DNA from: Pokkaliibacter plantistimulans | GTDB lineage: Bacteria > Pseudomonadota > Gammaproteobacteria > Pseudomonadales > Balneatricaceae | Assembly: GCF_046844695.1 (NCBI RefSeq) | Contig: NZ_CP177354.1 | Span: 2,170,001-2,234,000 of the forward strand | Direction: 5' to 3' | Length of the DNA stretch: 64,000 nt | Part shown: piece by piece, positions 12,489-21,658 of the stretch | How the letters are laid out: each line of letters opens with the position of its first letter | How positions within the stretch are numbered: position 1 is the stretch's first letter | Translations under genes and position numbers: made by a program | Notes under the pieces: model-generated | Told to the model about the DNA's origin: nothing | Database searches by the model: none | What the model saw: only the letters and a program-made list of their open reading frames with translations

Positions 12489-13403
12489 ATGAAGGAGACT
12501 GTACATGGAGGGGCTTCTGCCATAGGCGTACCGCTTGCTACGCTCTGGCATGATTACTACGCCTTGACCAAGCCCAGAGTCGTGGCAGTGATGCTGCTGA
12601 CGGCGGTGGTGGGGATGCTGCTGGCGACTCAGGATGGCAATATACCCTGGCATGCGCTGTGCTGGGGAACGCTGGGTATCGGACTGGCTGCCAGCTCAGC
12701 CGCTGCGATCAATCAGATTGTGGATCGTCGTTTGGATGCGCTGATGGCTCGTACCCGCCAGCGGCCTATCCCTCAGGGACATATTCCAGCCCATCATGCT
12801 TTGCTGTTTGCGGCAGTGTTAGGTATAGCGGGCATCGGTATTCTGGCCATTCTGGTCAACTCTCTGACTGCCTGGCTCACTCTGGGTTCGCTGCTTGGGT
12901 ATGCGGTTGTCTATACGGCTTTTCTGAAACGTGCCACTCCGCAAAATATCACTATTGGTGGCCTGGCGGGTGCGGCGCCCCCACTACTTGGCTGGACCTC
13001 AGTCAGCAATCAGATCGTGCCGGAAAGTTTGCTGCTGGTACTGATCATTTTTGCCTGGACGCCACCCCATTTCTGGGCGCTGGCGATTCATAAGAAGACT
13101 GAATATGCCAAAGTAGGGATACCCATGCTGCCGGTCACCCATGGTGAAGCGTTCACCCGCCTGCACATCCTGCTTTATACCCTGCTGATGGTGCTGTGTA
13201 CCTTGTTGCCTTATCTCTACGGTTGCAGCGGCGTAGTGTATTTGGTCGGGGTGCTGATCCTGAATGGCCTGTTCCTGCAGAAGGCGCTGTGGCTGTGGTT
13301 ATATCGCCGTCCTGCTGATCCCTATGGGCTTTTCCGTTATTCGATTAACTACATCATGCTGCTGTTCGTGGTCCTCTTGCTGGATCACTATCTGGCCCTA
13401 TAA
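12489..13403 (+). CDS. ctaB: Protohaem IX farnesyltransferase (haem O synthase)
   Basis: UbiA-family prenyltransferase that adds a farnesyl group to haem B to form haem O. The first Asp-rich motif appears as NQIVDRRLDALMARTRQRP, the usual CtaB form; the second substrate loop includes WTPPHFWALAIHKKTEYAKVG. The 304 residues span about nine helices. It closes the oxidase biogenesis cluster. The SCO/SenC gene that commonly follows in related bacteria is not present downstream. Confidence 0.97.
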   Translation: MKETVHGGASAIGVPLATLWHDYYALTKPRVVAVMLLTAVVGMLLATQDGNIPWHALCWGTLGIGLAASSAAAINQIVDRRLDALMARTRQRPIPQGHIPAHHALLFAAVLGIAGIGILAILVNSLTAWLTLGSLLGYAVVYTAFLKRATPQNITIGGLAGAAPPLLGWTSVSNQIVPESLLLVLIIFAWTPPHFWALAIHKKTEYAKVGIPMLPVTHGEAFTRLHILLYTLLMVLCTLLPYLYGCSGVVYLVGVLILNGLFLQKALWLWLYRRPADPYGLFRYSINYIMLLFVVLLLDHYLAL

Positions 13404-13606
13404 GAACCGAAAGGTCTCAGCTGTACCTGACAAGACTGAGGAGGTCGCCACAAAGGTAAGCATGTACCAAGACGCCGGTTGGGGCCGAAGAAGACGTACC
13501 GACAGAGACATTGGCGCAGGACTGGTCGTCAAGTTGTCGGACGGTTATCACTCTGGGACGAAAGAAGTGGGGAAGTAACTGACGATGAGAACATCCGGAG
13601 GCGCCT

Positions 13607-14209
13607 ATGTTCTTTCAACACATGTTCGGGCTGATCTATCACCCGAAGCAGGAGTGGGATTCCATCCGTGAAGAGAAATACACGCTTGGTTATCTCTATA
13701 AGCATCACATACTCTGGCTGGCTGCGATTCCAGCATTGTCTTTGTTCATTGGCACCACTCAGATGGGGTGGAGCATTGCAGGTACCAACTACGTCAAGCT
13801 GACCGTATTGAGCGCCATCCCTATTGCGGCGGCATTTTATATCGCCCTGATGGTTGGCGTGGGGCTGATGGCCTGGGGTGTCTTCTGGATGGAGAAGACC
13901 TACGGGGCCGATGCCAGCTTTGACCGCTGTATGGTGCTTACCACCTTTACCGCTACCCCCTTGTTTATGGCGGGTCTGGCGGGGTTGTTGCCCATCCTCT
14001 GGTTTGACGTCTTTGTGGTGCTGGGCGCTGTGTCCTACACCGTCTATCTGCTGTACGTTGGCGTGCCTATCGTCATGCGTATCCCGGAAGAGCGCGGCTT
14101 CATGTTTTCCACCTCGGTGCTGACGGTTGGGCTGTGCCTGTTGGTGGGAGGATTAGCGATGACTGCAGTGCTGTGGGGGAGTGGGCTAGGGCCGGTATTT
14201 ACCCGCTAG
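13607..14209 (+). CDS. Yip1-family membrane protein
   Basis: A 200-residue protein starting with HMFGLIYHPKQEWDSIREE, the typical Yip1-domain opening, then a basic KHH loop and about five hydrophobic helices to the end. CCGGAGGCGCCT precedes the ATG. In bacteria the family (E. coli YohC is a member) has no settled role. About 200 nt separate it from ctaB and I see no terminator between them, but the oxidase cluster probably ends earlier. Function unknown. Confidence 0.75.
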   Translation: MFFQHMFGLIYHPKQEWDSIREEKYTLGYLYKHHILWLAAIPALSLFIGTTQMGWSIAGTNYVKLTVLSAIPIAAAFYIALMVGVGLMAWGVFWMEKTYGADASFDRCMVLTTFTATPLFMAGLAGLLPILWFDVFVVLGAVSYTVYLLYVGVPIVMRIPEERGFMFSTSVLTVGLCLLVGGLAMTAVLWGSGLGPVFTR

Positions 14210-14249
14210 TTCTGTTGTTAGTAGATTCAAGGTTGAACACAGGAGCCTG

Positions 14250-14292
14250 ACCTTCACTGTAATGAATATGCTTCACTGACTGCAGTGAAGGT
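14250..14292 (+). repeat. Alternative hairpins built from three copies of CTTCACTG
   Basis: CTTCACTG occurs directly at 14252-14259 and 14271-14278, and inverted (CAGTGAAG) at 14283-14290. The inverted copy can pair with either direct copy: a 10-bp stem with a long loop, or an 8-bp stem with an ACTG loop. The two structures exclude each other. They lie between the Yip1 gene stop and the next terminator. Confidence 0.6.
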
Positions 14293-14301
14293 TGTGAATT
14301 G

Positions 14302-14333
14302 AGCCCGGTATGCGCGAGTATAGCGGGCTTTTT
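14302..14333 (+). terminator. Terminator after the Yip1 gene
   Basis: AGCCCG and CGGGCT form a short GC-rich stem, followed by TTTTTA. It sits 25 nt before the rimJ start, so it either ends the upstream transcript or lies in the rimJ leader. Confidence 0.65.
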
Positions 14334-14357
14334 ATTTCCGTCGTTTGGAGCAGCAAC

Positions 14358-14927
14358 ATGGTAAGGCAGCTATTGATGCCGCAATTGACAGGTGAAAGGG
14401 TCCGGTTGTCTGCCGTCCAGCGTGCCGATGTTCAGCAGGTGCAGGACTACTACCAGCGTAATCGCCAGTTTCTGCAACCCTGGGAGCCTCTGCGTGATGC
14501 GCATTTCTATACCCATGAATTCTGGATGACAGAGCTGGCCGCGCGTGAGCAACGCCTGGCTGAAGGCGCAGGTATCAGTTTTGGGGTGTTTCATCAGCAC
14601 AGCAATGAGCTGATCGGGTTCTGCAATTTCTCCAACATAGTGCGTGGTGTGTTTCAGGCATGCCATCTGGGTTATGCCCTGGATCAGCGCTTTGAAGGGC
14701 AGGGGTTCATGTCGGAAGCGCTGGCACTGGGGATTGGCTATGTATTTGAGCAGCTGCACCTGCATCGGGTAATGGCCAGTTACATGCCCGCCAACCTGCG
14801 CAGTGCAGCCGTGCTGGCGAGGCTGGGGTTTGTCAGAGAGGGCTATGCCAGTCGCTATCTGAAGATCAATGGTGTCTGGGAGGATCATATTCTCACGGCA
14901 TTGATCAATCCTGATTCGACCCTGTGA
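14358..14927 (+). CDS. rimJ: Ribosomal protein S5-alanine N-acetyltransferase RimJ
   Basis: GNAT-fold N-terminal acetyltransferase. The protein (189 residues from ATG 14358) matches the RimJ pattern closely: RQFLQPWEPLRD near the start, ELIGFCNFSNIVRGVFQACHLGY in the core, the acetyl-CoA loop EGQGFMSEAL, and LARLGFVREGYASRYLKI at the end. I chose ATG 14358 because TTGGAG is 7 nt upstream. An upstream in-frame start would run through the terminator hairpin and is unlikely. It converges with the regulator on the other strand, 7 nt between the stops. Confidence 0.9.
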   Translation: MVRQLLMPQLTGERVRLSAVQRADVQQVQDYYQRNRQFLQPWEPLRDAHFYTHEFWMTELAAREQRLAEGAGISFGVFHQHSNELIGFCNFSNIVRGVFQACHLGYALDQRFEGQGFMSEALALGIGYVFEQLHLHRVMASYMPANLRSAAVLARLGFVREGYASRYLKINGVWEDHILTALINPDSTL

Positions 14928-14934
14928 CACGTAA

Positions 14935-16962
14935 TCAGCTATGCAGGCCAAGCTCCTTCAAGCGTTTATAGAGTGTGGTACGACTGATGCCGAGATGGCG
15001 AGCCAGCATGGAAATGTTGCCCTCATAATGCTGGTACAGCTTAGGGAGTGACTGCTCTGGGAATAACTGTTCCGGGAATGACTGCCCGTTGGCAGGTGTG
15101 GCTTCTGCCTCAGACGTTTCACCCATTTCTACAGCTTCTGCAGCCGTCTCCGCAGCCAGTGTGGTGGGTACTGTTACATGAGGCTGTTCCTGCAGGTCGG
15201 CGAAAAAGTCATCGGGCAGGTGCTCGGCGGTAATCAGGTCAGTATCCGCCATCGCCAGAGCAATCTGCAGTACGCTGACCAGTTGGCGGACATTGCCGGG
15301 CCAGGGGTGGCGATGAAACAGTGCCAGCACTTCTTCGCTCAGACCTGCTTCCTGATCGGCTTCGCGGTAACGATCCCAGAGCGCATGGAACAATGCGGTC
15401 TTGTCCTGGCGCTCACGCAATGGTGGCAACTCCAGGTTGAGGCCGGTTACCCGGTAGTAAAGATCCTGGCGGAACAGCCCCTGTTCGACATCCGTCTTCA
15501 GCGACCGGTTCGTGGCTGACACCAGCCGGATATCTACCGGGTAAGACTCTGTGCTGCCCAGTGGCGTGACCTTGCGCTCCTGTAATACCCGCAGCAGACG
15601 CGCCTGTACCTTTAGCGGCATATCTCCCAGTTCATCGAGAAACAAGGTGCCTTTGTGGGCTTTGCGAATAAGCCCCATGCTGCCTTTCTGACTGGCACCG
15701 GTGAAGGCGCCTTTCTCATAGCCAAACAGCTCTGACTCCACCAGATCTCCCGGAATGGCTGCACAGTTAACGGCGACCAGCGGATAGGCCGCACGGTCAC
15801 TGGTTTCATGCAGAGCCTTGACGAAAACCTCCTTGCCCACCCCGGTTTCGCCATGAATCAGAATGGGAATGTCTTTATCGAGAATACGCTTGGCCTGCCG
15901 CACAGCCTTGCTGATGCGCGGATCTCCGAGATCAATGGCATCCAGAGTAAAGGGCTGATTGGCTGGCAGGCGTTTGTGCTGGGCAAGCAGGTTGGGCAGA
16001 GGTACTTCCCTTAGAGGTAAGGATGGTTTGGCGGGCTCCGTGGCTGCAGCCCGGTGATTCTGGCGGAAGTCGCGAGGGATCACTCTGACATGGACCGGCC
16101 GTTTGACGGTGGCATAGAAACGGTACTTACCACTGGCAGTCAGTTGCATCGGTAAGCCTTCAGGGTGGTTGATGAGATTACGCAGGGTCGTGTCGAACAG
16201 ACTTTCAATGTTGACCATCGACAGTTCCAGGCCAAGCAGGATATCTGCGCGCCGGTTGGCGGAAATGACCTGCCCCTGCTCGGTGAACACCAGGATGCCT
16301 GCCCATTGACTGTCCAGACTGTCCAGATTGGTGTTAAAGGTCAGGAAAAAGTGTTCACCCTTGAACAGGTTGATGATCAGACGGTTCTCCACCGACTGGG
16401 TCATCATCTTCACCATGCCGAGTGTATGGGTCTGTGGCAGATAGGTATCGCTCGATACGTCCAGCACGCCAATCAGGCTGCGGCTGGCATCGAAGATCGG
16501 TGCCGCAGAGCCGGTCATAAAGCGATTGGCCTTGAGAAAGTGTTCATCGCGGTGAATCTGGATAGCCTGCCCCGTTGCCAGTGCCGTACCTATGGCATTG
16601 GTGCCGGTATAGCGCTCGATCCAGCTGGTACCCGCCTCGAAGCCCTGGGTGTATCCCGGCTCCAGAAAACGCTGGTCACCCCATGATTGCAGCAGCTGTC
16701 CACGGCCATCTGCCAGCATGATCAGGCAGTGGGAGTTGGACAGAATGTGCTCATAGTAGGGCAGCACCTCATGATAGGTGGTTTGCACCAGAAACTGATG
16801 GGCTTCCAGCAGCACGCCGACATCACCGGCAGAAGGGCGGTGCAGCTCCGGTTGCGTACTGGGGGTCAGGCCGTAGTCACGGCAGCGTGCCCAGGAGTCG
16901 AGAATCAATTTTTCATGGTTGGCGCCGTCGGAATGCGGAGCCACTGAATTGCTGTTACTCAC
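14935..16962 (-). CDS. Sigma-54-dependent activator, AcoR type (GAF-PAS-AAA-Fis)
   Basis: A 675-residue bacterial enhancer-binding protein. A GAF-like sensor covers about 70-195 (GTNAIGTALATGQAIQI) and a PAS-like segment about 215-310. The AAA+ domain covers about 340-565, with Walker A GETGVGKE at 371-378, the sigma-54 contact motif GAFTGA at 418-423 and Walker B LFLDEL at 440-445. After an acidic linker, a Fis-type helix-turn-helix (NISMLARHLGISRTTLYKRL) lies at 649-668. Start is GTG. It diverges from the glp-type transporter operon, whose promoter region has a -24/-12 element, so it is the likely activator. The effector cannot be read from sequence. Confidence 0.93.
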   Translation of the reverse strand: MSNSNSVAPHSDGANHEKLILDSWARCRDYGLTPSTQPELHRPSAGDVGVLLEAHQFLVQTTYHEVLPYYEHILSNSHCLIMLADGRGQLLQSWGDQRFLEPGYTQGFEAGTSWIERYTGTNAIGTALATGQAIQIHRDEHFLKANRFMTGSAAPIFDASRSLIGVLDVSSDTYLPQTHTLGMVKMMTQSVENRLIINLFKGEHFFLTFNTNLDSLDSQWAGILVFTEQGQVISANRRADILLGLELSMVNIESLFDTTLRNLINHPEGLPMQLTASGKYRFYATVKRPVHVRVIPRDFRQNHRAAATEPAKPSLPLREVPLPNLLAQHKRLPANQPFTLDAIDLGDPRISKAVRQAKRILDKDIPILIHGETGVGKEVFVKALHETSDRAAYPLVAVNCAAIPGDLVESELFGYEKGAFTGASQKGSMGLIRKAHKGTLFLDELGDMPLKVQARLLRVLQERKVTPLGSTESYPVDIRLVSATNRSLKTDVEQGLFRQDLYYRVTGLNLELPPLRERQDKTALFHALWDRYREADQEAGLSEEVLALFHRHPWPGNVRQLVSVLQIALAMADTDLITAEHLPDDFFADLQEQPHVTVPTTLAAETAAEAVEMGETSEAEATPANGQSFPEQLFPEQSLPKLYQHYEGNISMLARHLGISRTTLYKRLKELGLHS

Positions 16963-17027
16963 GTCGTGCCATCGCCTCTGTACAGCATATGCCTGTGTTT
17001 ATTGTTGTGTTGGCGGTTGTCCATCCG

Positions 17028-17054
17028 TGTTCAGCCTGAAGTGACAGCTGAACA
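17028..17054. promoter_or_regulatory. Candidate activator-binding inverted repeat
   Basis: TGTTCAGC and GCTGAACA form a perfect 8-bp inverted repeat with an 11-nt centre. Its middle is about 230 nt upstream of the predicted transcription start, a normal distance for an enhancer bound by a sigma-54 activator. The assignment to the adjacent regulator is inference. Confidence 0.45.
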
Positions 17055-17245
17055 GCATCCATGGGCAGATGAACAACTGGACAGATTCTGTAAAGAGATG
17101 TGTGCAGTGTCAATGTGTTTCTGTGCTGGCTGTTGTAAAGCGAACATCAAATTTACGCATGTGAAAATTTTAGAATTCTTATAACTTATTGAAAATAAAT
17201 AATTTTTAATTTTTTATCAGAAAATAGCCGATGACTGGTCACATT

Positions 17246-17261
17246 TGGCATGGCGTTCGCT
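17246..17261 (+). promoter_or_regulatory. Candidate sigma-54 (-24/-12) promoter for glpS operon
   Basis: TGGCATG-GCGT-TCGCT compared with the consensus TGGCACG-N4-TTGCW: the invariant GG (17247-17248) and GC (17259-17260) are present with exactly 10 nt between them. The predicted start is about 17272, leaving an 80-nt leader before glpS. The divergent gene encodes an activator with an intact GAFTGA motif, which supports the assignment. Confidence 0.65.
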
Positions 17262-17352
17262 TTCGTATAGGTACATTTGTCTTCTGGACAGTCGGTGTGG
17301 GCACAGTCTGACTGTGTTGATGCCGGTGCGATAACAACAATAAGGACACGCC

Positions 17353-18435
17353 ATGTCGTTAGTACTTGAGCATGTCAGTCGGAGGGTGGATCGCACTCTC
17401 TATATTGACGATGCAAACCTGACCTTTGAGCCAGGGTCTTTCAATGTTCTGCTGGGGCGTACTCTGGCAGGAAAAACCTCACTGATGCGTCTCATGGCTG
17501 GCCTGGACCGGCCAACCGCCGGACGCATTCTGATGAATGGCGCTGATGTGACGGGCGTTCCGGTGCGTCAGCGCAACGTCTCCATGGTCTATCAGCAGTT
17601 TATCAACTACCCCAACATGACGGTGTTCGAGAATATCGCCTCGCCGCTGCGTCTGTCGGGGGAGTCCAATGCCGTGATCGACCGCAAGGTACGAGAAACC
17701 GCCGAAATGCTGCGTATCGACCCCTTCCTCAGCCGCCTGCCGCTGGAGTTGTCGGGTGGTCAGCAGCAGCGCACGGCCATGGCGCGGGCACTGGTCAAAG
17801 AGGCGGACATCATTTTATTTGACGAGCCGCTGGTCAACCTCGATTACAAGCTGCGCGAAGAGCTGCGTCAGGAAATGCGCGAGCTGTTCAAAGCACGCCG
17901 CACGATTGCCATTTATGCCACCACGGAGCCCAATGAGGCGCTGGCGCTGGGCGGTACCACCACGGTATTGCATGAAGGTCGCATCGTGCAGAGCGGCCCC
18001 ACTGCCGAGGTTTATCACCGGCCTAACTCTGTGCTGGCCGCTGAACTGTTTTCAGAGCCTCCCATCAACTTACTTGAAGGGCGCATTACTGACAGTGAAG
18101 TGACCTTTGATGAAACCGTGCACTTTCCCCTGAATCAGGATCTGCAGGGCATCGGCGCTGGCCAGTATCGTTTTGGCGTACGGCCAAGCCATCTGGGGCT
18201 GGTGCCTTCCAATGATGATGATCTGGAGCTGTCGGTACTGGTCGAGCTGGCGGAAATCAGTGGCTCGGAGACCTTCCTGCATGTCCGTAATGATCATTTC
18301 TCCCTGGTGCTGCATTTGTCCGGTGTTCACGAGTATGACGTCGATGAACCCATCCGGGTCTATGTGCCGACCCACAAGCTGTTTGTCTTTGCACAGGACG
18401 GACGCTTGATTCAGGCACCACAGCGGCAGCGATAA
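17353..18435 (+). CDS. glpS: Glycerol-type ABC transporter ATPase 1 (GlpS-like)
   Basis: Nucleotide-binding subunit of a CUT1-type importer, like GlpS of the glpSTPQV glycerol system of Rhizobium. Walker A-like GRTLAGKT at 35-42, Q-loop near Q81, a canonical signature LSGGQ at 133-137, Walker B ILFDEP at 154-159. The switch-loop His is replaced: YATTEP at 188-193, where Thr191 stands for His. A TOBE-like regulatory domain follows (about 235-355). AAGGAC precedes the ATG. It is the first gene of a co-directional operon, 9 nt before glpT. Confidence 0.88.
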   Translation: MSLVLEHVSRRVDRTLYIDDANLTFEPGSFNVLLGRTLAGKTSLMRLMAGLDRPTAGRILMNGADVTGVPVRQRNVSMVYQQFINYPNMTVFENIASPLRLSGESNAVIDRKVRETAEMLRIDPFLSRLPLELSGGQQQRTAMARALVKEADIILFDEPLVNLDYKLREELRQEMRELFKARRTIAIYATTEPNEALALGGTTTVLHEGRIVQSGPTAEVYHRPNSVLAAELFSEPPINLLEGRITDSEVTFDETVHFPLNQDLQGIGAGQYRFGVRPSHLGLVPSNDDDLELSVLVELAEISGSETFLHVRNDHFSLVLHLSGVHEYDVDEPIRVYVPTHKLFVFAQDGRLIQAPQRQR

Positions 18436-18444
18436 GGAGGCACC

Positions 18445-19533
18445 ATGGCAGAAATACGTTTACAGGCGCTGGCGCACAGCTATAGCCGCACCCCTCAGGG
18501 GCCGCAGGATTACGCCATTCGGCAGATGACCCATGTCTGGGAACAGGGGGGCGCGTTTGCGCTGCTGGGCCCCTCCGGCTGTGGCAAGTCGACACTGCTC
18601 AACATCATTTCCGGTTTGCTCAGCCCGTCCGAAGGCAAGATTTTATTTGATGGCCGTGAGGTCAACCGCCTGTCGCCGGAGCAACGCAACATTGCTCAGG
18701 TGTTTCAGTTCCCGGTGGTGTACGACACCATGACGGTGTTCGAGAACCTGGCATTTCCTCTGCGCAACCAGGGGCTGGCAGAGGGCAAGATTCGCTCCAA
18801 GGTCAATGAGATTGCAGATGTGCTGGAGTTGCATCCGGTGCTGCACAAGCGCGCCAAAAACCTGACTGCGGATGAAAAGCAAAAGGTATCCATGGGGCGT
18901 GGTCTGGTACGCGATGATGTGTCCGCCATTCTGTTCGATGAGCCGCTGACGGTCATCGATCCCCATCTCAAATGGAAGCTGCGTCGCAAGCTCAAGCAGA
19001 TCCATGAGCAGTTCAACATCACCATGGTGTATGTCACCCATGATCAGCTGGAGGCATCGACCTTCGCTGACAAGATTGCGGTGATGTACGGCGGCCAGAT
19101 TGTCCAGTTCGGAACGCCCCGGGAGCTGTTCGAAAAGCCGGCGCATACCTTTGTGGGATTCTTCATTGGCAGCCCCGGGATGAACCTGATTCCGGTGCAA
19201 CGCTGTTCCGGCGGAGTGCAGTTCGACACCATCAAGGTGCCACTGAGCCCGCGCCTGCAGGAGCAGCTGGAGCAACTGCCGTCCAGTCAGATCAAGATCG
19301 GTATCCGGCCTGAGTTTGTTCACGTCTGGGACGTGCCTTTTGAAGAAGGCTACGAATGCGACGTGCTGCACGTTGAAGACCTGGGCACCTACAAGATCCT
19401 CACTTTGCGTCTGGGCGAGCATACCCTGAAGGCGCGCTTGCAGGAGGATCAGAAAGTGCCGCAGCGACGGGTGCATATCAGCTTCCCTGAGCAGTGGCTG
19501 AAGGTGTACGTGGACGAGTTTCTGGTGGAGTAA
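18445..19533 (+). CDS. glpT: Glycerol-type ABC transporter ATPase 2 (GlpT-like)
   Basis: Second nucleotide-binding subunit, 362 residues. Walker A GPSGCGKS at 42-49 and the switch-loop YVTHD (His199) are canonical. The signature motif is degenerate: LTADEK at 140-145 in place of LSGGQQ. This is the mirror of GlpS, so the heterodimer should have one complete and one degenerate ATP site. A C-terminal TOBE-like domain follows. TAAGGAGGCACC gives a strong ribosome-binding site. The name denotes the ABC ATPase, not the glycerol-3-phosphate permease. Confidence 0.88.
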   Translation: MAEIRLQALAHSYSRTPQGPQDYAIRQMTHVWEQGGAFALLGPSGCGKSTLLNIISGLLSPSEGKILFDGREVNRLSPEQRNIAQVFQFPVVYDTMTVFENLAFPLRNQGLAEGKIRSKVNEIADVLELHPVLHKRAKNLTADEKQKVSMGRGLVRDDVSAILFDEPLTVIDPHLKWKLRRKLKQIHEQFNITMVYVTHDQLEASTFADKIAVMYGGQIVQFGTPRELFEKPAHTFVGFFIGSPGMNLIPVQRCSGGVQFDTIKVPLSPRLQEQLEQLPSSQIKIGIRPEFVHVWDVPFEEGYECDVLHVEDLGTYKILTLRLGEHTLKARLQEDQKVPQRRVHISFPEQWLKVYVDEFLVE

Positions 19534-19538
19534 GGACC

Positions 19539-20408
<870 letters not shown>

Positions 20409-20416
20409 GGTGTGAC

Positions 20417-21217
20417 ATGACTACAAGAAAAAGCGTCCTGCTAGCGTTGTTTATTCTGTTCCTGCTGCTGCCGATCTACTGGTTGCTGAACATGTCGTTC
20501 AAGACCAACACGGAAATCCTGAGTGGGCTGACACTGTGGCCGGAAAACTTCACTCTGCATAACTACAAGGTGATTTTTACTGACCCCAGCTGGTACAGCG
20601 GTTACATCAATTCGCTGTACTACGTGTCCATGAACATGGTGATTTCCCTGCTGGTAGCCTTGCCTGCGGCCTATGCCTTTTCCCGCTATCGCTTTCTGGG
20701 GGACAAGCATCTGTTTTTCTGGCTGCTGACTAACCGCATGGCTCCACCCGCTGTCTTCCTGCTGCCGTTCTTCCAGCTGTATTCCTCCGTGGGGTTGTTC
20801 GATACCCATATAGCGGTGGCGCTGGCGCACTGTCTGTTCAACGTACCGCTGGCGGTATGGATTCTTGAAGGCTTTATGTCCGGGGTGCCGAAGGAAATAG
20901 ATGAAACCGCTTATATCGACGGTTACAGCTTTCCGCGTTTCTTCCTGAAGATCTTCGTGCCCCTGATCGCTCCGGGGATCGGTGTGACGGCGTTCTTCTG
21001 CTTCATGTTCTCCTGGGTTGAGCTGTTGCTGGCGCGCACGCTTACTTCCGTAGAAGCCAAACCTATCGTGGCAGTGATGACCCGTACCGTTTCTGCGTCG
21101 GGTATTGACTGGGGAGTGCTGGCGGCAGCCGGAGTGTTGACCATTCTGCCGGGCATTCTGGTGATCTGGTTTGTGCGTAACCACGTTGCCAAGGGCTTTG
21201 CCCTGGGCCGGGTATAA
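20417..21217 (+). CDS. glpQ: Glycerol-type ABC transporter permease (GlpQ-like)
   Basis: Second permease subunit of the MalG/UgpE kind, 266 residues with six predicted helices. Typical features are the N-terminal LLLPIYWLLNMSFKTNTEI and the coupling loop EIDETAYIDGYSFPRFFLKIFVPL. It starts 8 nt after the glpP stop. GlpP and GlpQ should form the heterodimeric pore served by GlpS and GlpT. The name is for the permease, not the phosphodiesterase. Confidence 0.9.
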   Translation: MTTRKSVLLALFILFLLLPIYWLLNMSFKTNTEILSGLTLWPENFTLHNYKVIFTDPSWYSGYINSLYYVSMNMVISLLVALPAAYAFSRYRFLGDKHLFFWLLTNRMAPPAVFLLPFFQLYSSVGLFDTHIAVALAHCLFNVPLAVWILEGFMSGVPKEIDETAYIDGYSFPRFFLKIFVPLIAPGIGVTAFFCFMFSWVELLLARTLTSVEAKPIVAVMTRTVSASGIDWGVLAAAGVLTILPGILVIWFVRNHVAKGFALGRV

Positions 21218-21228
21218 GGAGCAGCGAT

Positions 21229-21501
21229 ATGAACTGGATGGCGTGGACTCTGCCTACTGTAGCTTTCTTTTCCATCATTGCCGTAATTCTGGTGTGCATG
21301 ACGGTATGGGAGGTGCGTTCTCCCTGTGTGGATCGTCGTGGCTTTCTGCCCATCAGCACCACCCGTGGTGATCGGCTGTTTATCGGTTTACTGGTGAGCG
21401 CCTATATCCATCTGGCGGTTATAGGGCTGACTGAATGGAGCATCTGGATCGCCTTTGGCGTGTCTCTGGTGTGGATGTTTATCGTGATGAAATGGGGGTA
21501 A
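21229..21501 (+). CDS. DUF2160 small membrane protein of the glycerol transporter operon
   Basis: A 90-residue protein with three hydrophobic helices (about 5-25, 48-65, 68-88) and a conserved polar loop RSPCVDRRGFLPISTTRGDRLF. This matches the DUF2160 family, found almost always inside this type of ABC operon. The role is unknown; position suggests an accessory membrane subunit. TAAGGAGCAGCG precedes the ATG. A gap of about 157 nt follows before glpV. Confidence 0.82.
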   Translation: MNWMAWTLPTVAFFSIIAVILVCMTVWEVRSPCVDRRGFLPISTTRGDRLFIGLLVSAYIHLAVIGLTEWSIWIAFGVSLVWMFIVMKWG

Positions 21502-21658
21502 CTGACGGTCGGAAAACAGGCAGATAGCCTGGTAGTGCAGTCGCCGCAGGAAGGGTTGCGGTACTGATGGTGAACGAGGGTGCGGCTGTCGTCCCTGAGG
21601 CGTGCGCTGGCACCGAGAGAGAAGTGTTTTCCTAGACAAACAACGAGATGAGGTGCAT

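Larger units (their letters stand above)
16963..17352. other. 390-bp divergent control region
   Basis: Gene-free stretch between the AcoR-type regulator and glpS. It holds an inverted repeat (17028-17054), an AT-rich segment around 17160-17220 that could bend between enhancer and promoter, and a -24/-12 element (17246-17261). No credible reading frame is present. Confidence 0.7.

Noticed and set aside
13264..13578. Frame from the end of ctaB into the following gap
   Set aside because: Overlaps ctaB in another frame with Cys/Arg-rich composition; the gap part has no family likeness or ribosome-binding site.
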